Position numbers and translations under genes: made by a program. This document shows positions 1 to 5,996 of a DNA stretch of 8,556 bases, in pieces (position 1 is the first letter of the stretch; each line of letters starts with the position of its first letter). The notes beneath the pieces were generated by a model. That model saw only the letters and a program-made list of their open reading frames with translations. It was not told the origin of the DNA and made no database searches. This stretch comes from Candidatus Corynebacterium faecipullorum (GTDB taxonomy: Bacteria > Actinomycetota > Actinomycetes > Mycobacteriales > Mycobacteriaceae), in assembly GCA_019114925.1 (NCBI GenBank), contig DXEO01000204.1, positions 1 through 8,556 of the forward strand, in the 5' to 3' direction.

Positions 1-70
1 CACCACCGGGGCTAACAAGACGGACCTCGGGTACTCGGATGCGCTCATTAATGCGAGCTTCAGCGCTGAT
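1..70 (-). CDS. infC: Translation initiation factor IF-3, N-terminal 23 codons (partial, runs off the left edge)
   Basis: IF-3 binds the 30S subunit, checks the start codon-initiator tRNA pairing and keeps the 50S subunit away. Read leftwards from 70, the frame gives I/M-SAEARINERIRVPEVRLV followed by SPGG up to position 2. NERIRVPEVRL is the hallmark start of actinobacterial IF-3. The frame is closed upstream by TAG at 97-95, and between that stop and the window edge there is no ATG, GTG, TTG or CTG. The only well-placed initiation codon is ATC at 70-68, seven bases after an AGGAG. Non-canonical AUU/AUC starts are an established feature of infC (AUU in E. coli, AUC in Myxococcus) and underlie autoregulation. 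An overlapping ATG at 48-46 is out of frame. infC normally heads an infC-rpmI-rplT operon, which would lie to the left. The identification is firm; the exact start is inferred. Confidence 0.93.
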   Translation of the reverse strand, partial: MSAEARINERIRVPEVRLVSPGG

Positions 71-76
71 TGTGGT

Positions 77-83
77 TCTCCTC
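77..83 (-). promoter_or_regulatory. Ribosome binding site of infC that fixes the AUC start
   Basis: On the minus strand GAGGAGA (83 to 77) contains a full AGGAG Shine-Dalgarno core at 82-78. It is followed by the 7-base spacer AACCACA and then ATC. The spacing is ideal for ATC at 70-68 and much too long (29 bases) for the out-of-frame ATG at 48-46. This is the main argument for a non-canonical start. Confidence 0.8.
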
Positions 84-124
84 GATTGTGGGGGCTAGTA
101 GTGTGCCTACCGTGACCACAAACG

Positions 125-163
125 AATAAATCCCGGTGCCGTCGGCATCCGGGAGTTTCTTTT
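125..163. terminator. Terminator-like hairpin between the uvrA-lipoprotein unit and infC
   Basis: TCCCGGTGCC (131-140) pairs with GGCATCCGGGA (144-154) across a 3-base loop, giving ten base pairs with one bulged T at 148. Read on the minus strand it is followed by TTTATT (130-125). Read on the plus strand it is followed by GTTTCTTTT (155-163). No plus-strand gene ends here, so the relevant direction is probably minus. It would then terminate the uvrA-lipoprotein mRNA, attenuate transcription into infC, or both. The minus-strand U tract is short, so efficiency is uncertain. Confidence 0.6.
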
Positions 164-305
164 CAAGCACACACCAATAAATGGCGCCTACTCTTAACCT
201 TTATCCTGCGATGGATAACTCATCCTGCGCGGCATCGGGTGGGAGAAACTCCGCTTGCGGCCCAAGTACCTCCTGGAGGAGGCGCTACGGGCGGTAGTGA
301 GCTTT

Positions 306-334
306 ACTCTATCACCGCAATCATCGAGAACCAA
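306..334 (-). promoter_or_regulatory. Candidate infC promoter (extended -10)
   Basis: On the minus strand, TTGGTT (334-329) and TAGAGT (311-306) are separated by exactly 17 bases. The -10 fits the corynebacterial TANANT pattern and is preceded by TG one base upstream (extended -10). The -35 matches TTGACA only in its TTG half. It straddles the end of the lipoprotein gene, so infC could have its own promoter beyond the uvrA transcript. It rests on motif matching only. Confidence 0.35.
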
Positions 335-1283
335 ATCGGCGTGCCGGCGCGTTTGCTGATACCTCTCTCGCAGCGCTTGAGGACGCCTCTTTCACCGCAG
401 ATGGCACACTGGGTTGCGCGCAGCCCACCAGCGGCGCTAGCGCCCCGGCTTCCAGCGCTTCAGAAACTACTCGGTCCACTCCGGCAGCTAGCGTGTCGAG
501 GGCGGGTATCGCTTCATCTGCGTATTCCCCTGGCATGGTCACCTCAATGGCCAGACCCACGGCGCCATTCTCCGCAGTGTCGCCGCCTGTAGTTTCTCGA
601 ACTCCAATTTGACGGTGGGTATATCCGTTATCAGTTTCAGATAATCCCCAGCCACCTTTGGCGCGAGTGTCCGGCAACTTATCAAGCCCATTGTCTTGCC
701 ACTCCACGATGTCATCCATCGCGTCATACACCTGCTCAGCTTCTGGTATGCACGGCAAGTGCGCGCCGAACTTAGCTTGTTCTTCGAGTAACCACGTGGA
801 ATAGCCAAAGGGCTCAGCAAATTCGCCGGTTGAGTCATACTCCTTCAACAGGGCTTTCACCGCGCTGCCGGCATCCCCCTCGGTCCATTGGACGTGGGAC
901 CACAGTGCGTAGGCTGCATCATTATCAGATTCTTTAATTGCGAGGTCCACGAGCTCGGGGCTGGCTCCATCTCGCAGAGCAGTAATGGCGATGGGAACCT
1001 TCACAGTCGACCATGCGGGTTCATCACCCTTGAGCCCAGCGTTGAACGTCTCCTCTTTATCCGCCACAGATACACCGGCGCGAACGTCAAACTCGCTTTC
1101 TACGTCTGCGATAACAGCGCTCAGCTCCGAGGACACATCGAAGTTCGGCGTATCACCCTCACGTGATTCTTCAGTGGAGGGATGCTTGATGTTCTGTTCC
1201 GCGCTCGAACAGCCGGTTAGGGTTGTTGCCACGGCGAGGCAGAGAGCTAACGCAGCCGTGGGTGTGTACTTCTGCCCCACCAT
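321..1283 (-). CDS. Lipoprotein with serine beta-lactamase/DD-peptidase-like fold, coupled to uvrA
   Basis: A 320-residue secreted lipoprotein. Numbered from the ATG at 1283, it has a short basic N-terminus, a hydrophobic stretch (about 9-20) and a lipobox LTGC with acylated Cys25. A polar linker follows, then a domain with the landmarks of penicillin-recognising serine enzymes: STVK (SxxK, Ser92/Lys95), SDN (119-121) and KGGWG at 209-213 in the KTG position. No clear counterpart of the Omega-loop catalytic Glu166 is visible, so hydrolytic activity is uncertain. Cys178 and Cys288 could form a disulfide outside the membrane. The tail is Ser/Ala-rich. The ATG shares one base with the uvrA TGA (TGATG); a GTG one codon upstream would overlap by GTGA. 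AAAGAG at 1297-1292 is a fair ribosome binding site. The substrate is unknown; muropeptide binding or processing is a guess from the fold. Confidence 0.82.
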   Translation of the reverse strand: MVGQKYTPTAALALCLAVATTLTGCSSAEQNIKHPSTEESREGDTPNFDVSSELSAVIADVESEFDVRAGVSVADKEETFNAGLKGDEPAWSTVKVPIAITALRDGASPELVDLAIKESDNDAAYALWSHVQWTEGDAGSAVKALLKEYDSTGEFAEPFGYSTWLLEEQAKFGAHLPCIPEAEQVYDAMDDIVEWQDNGLDKLPDTRAKGGWGLSETDNGYTHRQIGVRETTGGDTAENGAVGLAIEVTMPGEYADEAIPALDTLAAGVDRVVSEALEAGALAPLVGCAQPSVPSAVKEASSSAAREVSANAPARRFGSR

Positions 1284-4120
1284 CACACCATCTCTTTGAG
1301 GAACCCTCCCGTATAGGAGCCTTCTACCTGCGCCACGTCCTCCGGCGTGCCTTGGGCCACGACAGTGCCGCCACCGGAACCGCCTTCCGGCCCCATATCT
1401 ACGATCCAGTCGGCGGCCTTGATGACGTCTAGGTTGTGCTCAATGATGATGACCGAATTGCCCTTGTCCACCAGCCCCTGGATGACGAGCATAAGTTTGC
1501 GGATGTCCTCAAAGTGCAAACCAGTCGTCGGCTCATCCAAAATGTAGACTGTGCGCCCATTCGTGCGCTTCTGAAGCTCGGATGCCAGCTTCACGCGCTG
1601 CGCCTCACCACCAGAAAGCGTCGTCGCGGCCTGGCCCAAGCGGACATATCCCAGGCCTACCTCCACCAAGGTGTTGAGGTAGCGGTGGATCGATGTGATG
1701 GGTTCGAAGAACTCGGCTGCCTCCGAAATCGGCATGTCGAGGACTTCGGCAATGTTCTTACCCTTATAGAGAACCTCGAGGGTCTCTCGGTTATAACGAG
1801 CACCATCACAAACCTCGCAGGGCACGTAAACGTCTGGCAGGAAGTTCATTTCGATCTTGATGGTGCCGTCGCCCTGGCAGGCTTCGCAGCGTCCGCCTTT
1901 AACGTTGAAGGAGAACCGGCCTGGCTTGTAGCCACGAACCTTGGCCTCCTGGGTTTCCGCGAAAAGATTACGAATCTTGTCGAAAACCCCTGTGTAGGTT
2001 GCCGGATTCGAGCGCGGGGTGCGACCGATGGGGCTCTGGTCCACCTGCACAAGCTTGTCTAGGTGCTCCACGCCTTCAACGCGCTTGGCGCGGCCAGGTA
2101 CTTGACGGGCGCGATTGAGCTTATTCGCCAAGGTCTTGGCCAGGATCTGGTTGACCACTGTGGACTTTCCTGAGCCGGACACACCCGTGACGCAGACGAG
2201 GACGCCCAGCGGTATCTCCACGTCAATGCCCTTGAGGTTATTCTCGCGCGCGCCGACCACCTTGAGCATGCGCTCGGGGTCAATATCACGGCGCGTTTCC
2301 GGGACCGCAAGCTTCTTCTTTCCTGACAGGTACTGGCCCGTAAGCGACTCCTCCACGGCTTCGATTCCGGCGGGTTCACCCTGATAGACCACTGTTCCAC
2401 CGAACTCGCCGGCGCGCGGTCCAACGTCGACAAGCCAGTCCGCCTCCCGGATGGTGTCCTCATCATGTTCCACCACAATCAAGGTGTTTCCGATATCGCG
2501 CAAGCGCTTCAACGTTGCAATGAGGCGCTGGTTATCGCGCTGGTGCAGACCAATGGAGGGCTCATCCAGCACGTACAAGACTCCCGCCAGACCAGAACCG
2601 ATCTGGGTGGCAAGGCGAATGCGCTGTGCTTCGCCGCCCGACAACGTAGAGGCGCCGCGGTCGAGGGTGAGGTAGTTCAGGCCGACGTCGAGAAGAAAGC
2701 GCAGGCGAGCCTGGATTTCCTTGAGCACAGCACCGGCGATAATCTCCTCGCGGTGGCCCAACACGAGCGAGTCGAGGAACTCCGCCGCCTCCTCGATGGA
2801 CAGCGCTGTCAAGCCAGCGATGGACTGCTCGCCATGCGCAGTGGAGGACAAGCGCACCGCCAAGATTTCCGGCTTCAGGCGGGTACCGCCACAAGCGTTA
2901 CACGGCACGCGGCGGGTGTACTGAAGCAGACGGTCCTTCTGGGATTCGGAATCCGCCTGATCGAGCTTGCGCTCCAAGAAGCCAATGGCGCCCTCGAACG
3001 GTGCGGACCAGTTTCGCTGGCGGCCATAGCGGTTCTTGTAGCGCACGCTGACTTCCACATCCGTGCCATAAATCAGCGCGTGGCGCTGCTCCTTGCTCAG
3101 CTCGGACACTGGGGTGCGCGGATCAAAGTCCAAGGCTTTCGCTAGGCCTTCGACCAGCTTGACAAAGTACCGTGCGTTGGGGCTCGAAGTCCACGGTTGG
3201 ATGGCCTCCACAGCCGGGGCATCCGGATCCGGGATCAACAGATCCACATCCACTTCAAGGCGCGTGCCCAAGCCATCGCACACAGGGCAGGAACCGAAAG
3301 GCGCGTTGAACGAGAACGCGCGGGGCTCGTATTCCTCAATGGTCAGCGTGTGGCCGTTGGGGCAGGCCGCTTTTTCCGAGTAGGTGTGTGTGAGCTCTTC
3401 GCGGTCAATGAAATCCAGGGTGACCAGGCCGTCCGCTAAGCGCAGTGCTGTTTCCACCGAATCCGTCAGCCGCTGCTTTTGGGAAGCCTTTACCTGCAGG
3501 CGGTCCACGACGACATCGATGTCGTGCTTGATCTGCTTCTTCAGCTTCGGCGGGTCACTGAGCTGGTAAAGCTCACCATCCACCCGAACGCGGGAGTAGC
3601 CCTGCGCCGCGAGATCTGCGAAAAGGTCAACGAACTCGCCCTTACGGCGGCGCACGACAGGGGCAAGGACCTGGAATTTCAGTTTCTCCTCGTGGCTTAA
3701 GACCTCATCCACGATCTGCTGCGGGGTTTGGCGCTCAATGACGGCATCACACTCAGGACAGTGTGCAGTACCCGCGCGGGAAAAGAGCAAACGCAGGTAG
3801 TCATATATTTCGGTGATGGTTCCCACGGTCGAGCGCGGATTATGGTTGGTGGACTTTTGATCAATGGATACCGCCGGGGATAGACCGTCGATGAATTCAA
3901 CGTCAGGCTTATCCATTTGACCAAGGAACATACGTGCATAAGAGCTTAAGGACTCCACGTAGCGCCGCTGGCCCTCGGCGAAGATGGTGTCAAAGGCGAG
4001 TGAGGACTTGCCGGAGCCTGATAGCCCGGTAAACACCACCAGGTTATCGCGCGGAATGTCGATATCCACGCCCTTGAGGTTGTGCTCACGCGCACCTCGT
4101 ACGACCAAACGATCAGCCAC
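1283..4120 (-). CDS. uvrA: Excinuclease ABC subunit A (UvrA)
   Basis: The damage-sensing ATPase of nucleotide excision repair. As a dimer it loads UvrB onto DNA lesions in the cytoplasm. The 945-residue length matches the family (about 940-970). Visible elements are: Walker [10 protein letters not shown] (32-40); the zinc site of the signature-domain region at Cys253, His257, Cys278, Cys281, where the CxxxH form CPNGH replaces the CxxC of E. coli; ABC signature LSGGEAQ (493-499) and Walker B VLDEPS with Asp519/Glu520; second Walker [10 protein letters not shown] (646-654); the second zinc module at Cys745, 748, 768, 771; second signature LSGGEAQ (835-841) and Walker B ILDEPT with Asp862/Glu863. 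All catalytic motifs are intact. The start is GTG at 4120, nine bases after AGGAAGG (4136-4130). A LexA-like site lies 25-36 bases upstream. The downstream lipoprotein start overlaps its stop. Confidence 0.98.
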   Translation of the reverse strand: MADRLVVRGAREHNLKGVDIDIPRDNLVVFTGLSGSGKSSLAFDTIFAEGQRRYVESLSSYARMFLGQMDKPDVEFIDGLSPAVSIDQKSTNHNPRSTVGTITEIYDYLRLLFSRAGTAHCPECDAVIERQTPQQIVDEVLSHEEKLKFQVLAPVVRRRKGEFVDLFADLAAQGYSRVRVDGELYQLSDPPKLKKQIKHDIDVVVDRLQVKASQKQRLTDSVETALRLADGLVTLDFIDREELTHTYSEKAACPNGHTLTIEEYEPRAFSFNAPFGSCPVCDGLGTRLEVDVDLLIPDPDAPAVEAIQPWTSSPNARYFVKLVEGLAKALDFDPRTPVSELSKEQRHALIYGTDVEVSVRYKNRYGRQRNWSAPFEGAIGFLERKLDQADSESQKDRLLQYTRRVPCNACGGTRLKPEILAVRLSSTAHGEQSIAGLTALSIEEAAEFLDSLVLGHREEIIAGAVLKEIQARLRFLLDVGLNYLTLDRGASTLSGGEAQRIRLATQIGSGLAGVLYVLDEPSIGLHQRDNQRLIATLKRLRDIGNTLIVVEHDEDTIREADWLVDVGPRAGEFGGTVVYQGEPAGIEAVEESLTGQYLSGKKKLAVPETRRDIDPERMLKVVGARENNLKGIDVEIPLGVLVCVTGVSGSGKSTVVNQILAKTLANKLNRARQVPGRAKRVEGVEHLDKLVQVDQSPIGRTPRSNPATYTGVFDKIRNLFAETQEAKVRGYKPGRFSFNVKGGRCEACQGDGTIKIEMNFLPDVYVPCEVCDGARYNRETLEVLYKGKNIAEVLDMPISEAAEFFEPITSIHRYLNTLVEVGLGYVRLGQAATTLSGGEAQRVKLASELQKRTNGRTVYILDEPTTGLHFEDIRKLMLVIQGLVDKGNSVIIIEHNLDVIKAADWIVDMGPEGGSGGGTVVAQGTPEDVAQVEGSYTGGFLKEMV

Positions 4121-4144
4121 TAGTTGCTGCCTTCCTACACAAAT

Positions 4145-4156
4145 GAATGTGTGTTC
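4145..4156. promoter_or_regulatory. Candidate LexA operator (SOS box) in the uvrA-hydrolase divergent region
   Basis: GAATGTGTGTTC is an imperfect inverted repeat of the form GAAT-N4-GTTC. The actinobacterial SOS box is GAAC-N4-GTTC with TC/GA flanks; here one half-site is perfect and the other differs at one base, while the outer flanks do not match. It sits 25 bases before the uvrA GTG and 41 bases before the hydrolase ATG, where LexA could repress uvrA. uvrA is an SOS gene in several bacteria. The imperfect match leaves real doubt. Confidence 0.45.
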
Positions 4157-4173
4157 AGAGAGTTCTCACTCAG

Positions 4174-4179
4174 AATCTA
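4174..4179 (-). promoter_or_regulatory. Candidate -10 element of uvrA
   Basis: TAGATT on the minus strand fits the corynebacterial TANANT -10 pattern. Transcription would begin around 4167, leaving a leader of about 45 bases with the LexA-like box just inside it and AGGAAGG ahead of the GTG. No good -35 is present 17 bases upstream (GTTCAT overlaps the hydrolase start). Low confidence. Confidence 0.3.
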
Positions 4180-4183
4180 CCCG

Positions 4184-4189
4184 TATGGT
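4184..4189 (+). promoter_or_regulatory. Candidate -10 element giving a leaderless hydrolase mRNA
   Basis: TATGGT lies 7 bases before the ATG at 4197, the usual distance from a -10 element to the transcription start. No Shine-Dalgarno sequence precedes that ATG (only GGA three bases away). Leaderless mRNAs are common in Corynebacterium. If the alternative ATG at 4185 is used, this element would be inside the gene and CAGAAT at 4171-4176 could serve instead. Confidence 0.3.
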
Positions 4190-4196
4190 TGGACTT

Positions 4197-4799
4197 ATGA
4201 ACAACGCGTTTGAGCTTCATAAAATTTCCGTGTCCGAGATGGACAACAATTGCTACCTGTTGTGCGCCGGTGACGAGGCGCTGCTTATCGACGCTTCCGC
4301 TGACGCCCCCGCGCTGCTCGCTTTGGCCGCCGAGCACGGCGTTAAAATCACCGCGGTGCTCACCACACACCGCCACTGGGACCACGTACGCGCGCTCAAA
4401 GAGGTCCTAGATAGTACCGGCGCCGTGCACTACTCCTCCTTCTTGGACTCCCCTGCCTTGCCCGCGCCCGTCGACGTAGAACTGGAGCATGGCGATACGC
4501 TTCCTTTTTCCGGCCACGATCTGCCCGTCATTATTCTGCGTGGACACACCCCCGGCGGGGCGGCCATTGCCGCAGAGATTGATGGGGTTACCAACCTATT
4601 CGTCGGTGATTCCCTCTTCCCCGGCGGAGTGGGCAAGACCACCTCGGAAGGTGACTTCGTGCGCTTGTACAAGGATGTCACGCAGCGGCTCTTCGATGTC
4701 TACCCAGACGAAGCGATCGTCCGCCCTGGACACGGCGCACCCACCACGCTAGGCGCGGAGCGCCCGCACATGGACGAGTGGTGGGAACGCCGTTGGTAA
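4197..4799 (+). CDS. MBL-fold metallo-hydrolase, glyoxalase II-like
   Basis: A 200-residue cytoplasmic protein of the metallo-beta-lactamase fold. The metal-binding motif THRHWDH gives His58, His60, Asp62 and His63. RGHTPG provides His117, GDSLF the bridging Asp138, and RPGHG the last ligand His179. The complete set predicts a two-metal hydrolase. The family includes hydroxyacylglutathione hydrolases acting on thiol esters; corynebacteria use mycothiol, so a mycothiol-linked thioester is a reasonable but unproven substrate. No signal peptide is present. The chosen ATG (4197) starts [11 protein letters not shown]; an in-frame ATG at 4185 would add four residues. Extension further upstream would run into uvrA and is not credible. 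The divergent pairing with uvrA is also seen in Mycobacterium tuberculosis (Rv1637c-uvrA), which argues for an ancestral arrangement. Confidence 0.9.
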   Translation: MNNAFELHKISVSEMDNNCYLLCAGDEALLIDASADAPALLALAAEHGVKITAVLTTHRHWDHVRALKEVLDSTGAVHYSSFLDSPALPAPVDVELEHGDTLPFSGHDLPVIILRGHTPGGAAIAAEIDGVTNLFVGDSLFPGGVGKTTSEGDFVRLYKDVTQRLFDVYPDEAIVRPGHGAPTTLGAERPHMDEWWERRW

Positions 4800-4810
4800 C
4801 TGCGCATTAA

Positions 4811-4837
4811 CTGCTGCGCTGACAGCGGCACTTGTTT
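4811..4837 (+). terminator. Weak hairpin after the hydrolase gene
   Basis: CTGCTG (4811-4816) can pair with CAGCGG (4823-4828) across a 6-base loop, with one G-U pair, followed by CACTTGTTT. An alternative fold is CGCTG-A-CAGCG. The stem is short and the T tract poor, so it may be a weak terminator or nothing. Confidence 0.25.
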
Positions 4838-4845
4838 AACCCGCG

Positions 4846-4854
4846 TACTATGGT
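4846..4854 (+). promoter_or_regulatory. Candidate -10 region of the DoxX-like gene
   Basis: TACTAT (4846-4851) and the overlapping TATGGT (4849-4854) are the only -10-like hexamers in the 95-base gap before the DoxX-like gene. CTGACA at 4819-4824 resembles a -35, but its 21-base spacing to TACTAT is too long. Transcription would start around 4860, giving a leader of about 35 bases. Confidence 0.25.
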
Positions 4855-4894
4855 GTGACGAACGTCTTTACAGAACTATTGAATGGAGCACGTT

Positions 4895-5818
4895 ATGATT
4901 CGTAAATTTGCTCGTCCTATGCTGGCATCCGTGTTCGTTTGGGATGGTGTGGATACGCTCCGCAACACCTCGGAGCACGTCGCGGACACCGAGTCCGTGC
5001 TCAAGCGCCTGCGCAAGGTGCTGCCCCGCGAATACGCCGGCTATATCCCGAATGACCCAGAGCTAGTTACCCGCGCACTCGGCGGTGCAAAGACTGCTGC
5101 AGGTACCACCTTGGCGCTGGGCAAGGCCCCGCGCACCTCGGCTGCAGTGCTCGCGCTGACCCACGTCCCTAACCTGGTGGGCAATGCTTTCTGGGCCGCC
5201 GATTCCAAGAAGGACAAGGAAGCTCAGCGCAACAGTTTCATCACTAACACCGCCCTGCTTGGCGCCCTGGCCATTGTTACGCAGGACACCGAGGGCAAGC
5301 CCTCCGCGCGGTGGCGTGCTGCCAAGGCCTCTGCGCGTGCCAACAAGAAGATCCAGCGGGCACTGCCGGGCAAGTCCGAGCAGCAGAAGTTCGCAGAAAA
5401 CTTCTCCAACCGCGCCAACGAGATTTCTTCTGATGTCACCACCAAAGCCAATGACTGGTTCGAAACTGCCAAGGACTATGTCGAGGACAACCGTGATGAT
5501 TGGGAGTCCGCTGGCCGGGACTTCATCGACTCCGCGCGTTCCTTCGTCGAGGACAAGGCTGAAACCGCTCGTGAGTTCTTCGAAGACAACAAGGATGATT
5601 GGCTCGACGCAGCGCGTGACAACACCGAAACCGCCCGCAAGGGTCTGATAAAAGCAGCCGGCAAGGCACAGGACCGCGCTGACGAGGCCCTGGCCAAGGC
5701 CGATTCGCTCGATGGAAAGCGCGCGCAGAAGAAGGCTCGCAAGCGCGCTGAGAAGCTGCAGAAGGAAGCCACCAAGAAGCTGGATAAGGCTTTCAAGAAG
5801 TTTGGTGACCGCTTTTAA
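4895..5818 (+). CDS. DoxX-family membrane protein with a long 11-mer-repeat tail
   Basis: A 307-residue protein in two parts. Residues 1-130 match the DoxX family: the motif ARPMLASVFVWDGVDTLRN near the start and four hydrophobic segments (about 8-22, 59-76, 81-100, 114-130). The precise biochemistry of the family is unsettled; a mycobacterial DoxX forms a membrane oxidoreductase complex with SodA and SseA. Residues 131-165 are basic and probably cytoplasmic. Residues 166-253 form eight 11-residue amphipathic helical repeats, net acidic. Residues 254-307 are a Lys/Arg-rich helix. The ATG at 4895 is preceded by GGAG with a 6-base spacer; the in-frame ATG at 4883 sits on top of that site and is not favoured. 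A strong terminator follows at 5881, so it is probably monocistronic. The function of the tail is unknown. Confidence 0.85.
   Translation: MIRKFARPMLASVFVWDGVDTLRNTSEHVADTESVLKRLRKVLPREYAGYIPNDPELVTRALGGAKTAAGTTLALGKAPRTSAAVLALTHVPNLVGNAFWAADSKKDKEAQRNSFITNTALLGALAIVTQDTEGKPSARWRAAKASARANKKIQRALPGKSEQQKFAENFSNRANEISSDVTTKANDWFETAKDYVEDNRDDWESAGRDFIDSARSFVEDKAETAREFFEDNKDDWLDAARDNTETARKGLIKAAGKAQDRADEALAKADSLDGKRAQKKARKRAEKLQKEATKKLDKAFKKFGDRF
5390..5653 (+). repeat. Eight tandem 11-residue (33-base) amphipathic helix repeats in the DoxX-like protein
   Basis: Aligned from residue 166 in blocks of eleven, position 11 is E, D, D, D, D, D, D, K and position 3 is E, S, E, D, D, E, D, E. Position 5 is always hydrophobic (F, V, A, W, A, A, W, A) and positions 8-9 are mostly small or hydrophobic. 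The best blocks are NRDDWESAGRD (199-209) and NKDDWLDAARD (232-242), 33 residues apart. There is no Pro or Cys. An 11-residue period suits a nearly straight amphipathic helix or right-handed coiled coil, as in LEA group 3, apolipoprotein and synuclein repeats. The DNA has diverged, so the repeat is kept at protein level. Confidence 0.75.
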
Positions 5819-5880
5819 GCTCTCCGTCCTACGCTGCGGAAAGCCCCGCACGACACCGCAATAATCACAGCGGTGGAAAC

Positions 5881-5920
5881 AACAACGGCTCAGCTAGTAT
5901 GCTGGGCCGTTGTTCTTTTT
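5881..5920 (+). terminator. Strong intrinsic terminator after the DoxX-like gene
   Basis: AACAACGGCTCAGC (5881-5894) pairs with GCTGGGCCGTTGTT (5901-5914) over all 14 positions, one of them a G-U pair, around the loop TAGTAT. CTTTTTCT follows directly. It ends the transcript of the DoxX-like gene 63 bases after its stop and separates it from helD. The first possible ATG of the helD frame (5910) falls inside this structure. Confidence 0.9.
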
Positions 5921-5996
5921 CTGTCCACCCTTCCTTATCTTCCTTCTTACTTCCCGTCTGTTCACGAGAAGCCTTCATACGCACCCAAGGAGCCTT

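Larger units (their letters stand above)
71..300 (-). promoter_or_regulatory. Long 5' leader of infC (non-coding stretch)
   Basis: The stretch between the lipoprotein stop (321) and infC (70) carries no convincing gene. If transcription starts near 299 from the candidate promoter at 306-334, the infC mRNA has a leader of roughly 230 bases. It contains a CCTCC-T-GGAGG near-palindrome around 270-281, the terminator-like hairpin at 131-154, and the infC ribosome binding site. The leader segment CTCCTC is complementary to the GAGGAG of the infC ribosome binding site, which could allow long-range masking. The matching hairpin and the noncanonical start suggest regulated expression. The boundaries and any regulatory mechanism are inference. 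Confidence 0.4.

Noticed and set aside
1..115. Plus-strand open frames at the left edge (for example frame 2 to a TGA at 113), with the hairpin at 131-154 as their terminator
   Set aside because: The minus strand of the same bases encodes the conserved IF-3 N-terminus, so the plus-strand frames are shadows.
194..265. 23-codon minus-strand reading frame from TTG at 265 just after an AGGAGG, as a possible leader peptide of infC
   Set aside because: The spacer to the TTG is only about three bases, the start is weak, and the peptide (MGRKRSFSHPM...) shows no recognisable feature. The AGGAGG is better explained as part of the CCTCC/GGAGG palindrome.
239..592. 117-residue plus-strand frame opposite the lipoprotein gene
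   Set aside because: Pro/Arg-rich shadow translation of a GC-rich gene, with no ribosome binding site or known motif. The opposite strand has a lipobox and catalytic motifs.
3984..4196. Long N-terminal extension of the MBL-fold hydrolase reaching into uvrA
   Set aside because: It would be antisense to the uvrA Walker A region, and the homologous part begins at about 4197.
5063..5851. 262-residue minus-strand frame antisense to the DoxX-like gene, with hydrophobic Leu/Val-rich stretches
   Set aside because: The hydrophobicity is the antisense image of Lys/Glu/Asp/Ala codons in the repeat tail. There is no start signal or homology.
5834..5855. Small hairpin TGCGG/CCGCA shortly after the DoxX-like stop as a second terminator
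   Set aside because: Only five base pairs and no T tract; the strong terminator at 5881-5920 suffices.
5910..5996. N-terminal extension of HelD starting at the ATG at 5910 (MFFFCPPFLIFLL...), which looks like a signal or membrane segment
   Set aside because: The ATG lies inside the intrinsic terminator, has no ribosome binding site, and the hydrophobic residues come from the T-rich terminator tail and pyrimidine tract. GTG at 5997 with AAGGAG is the better start.
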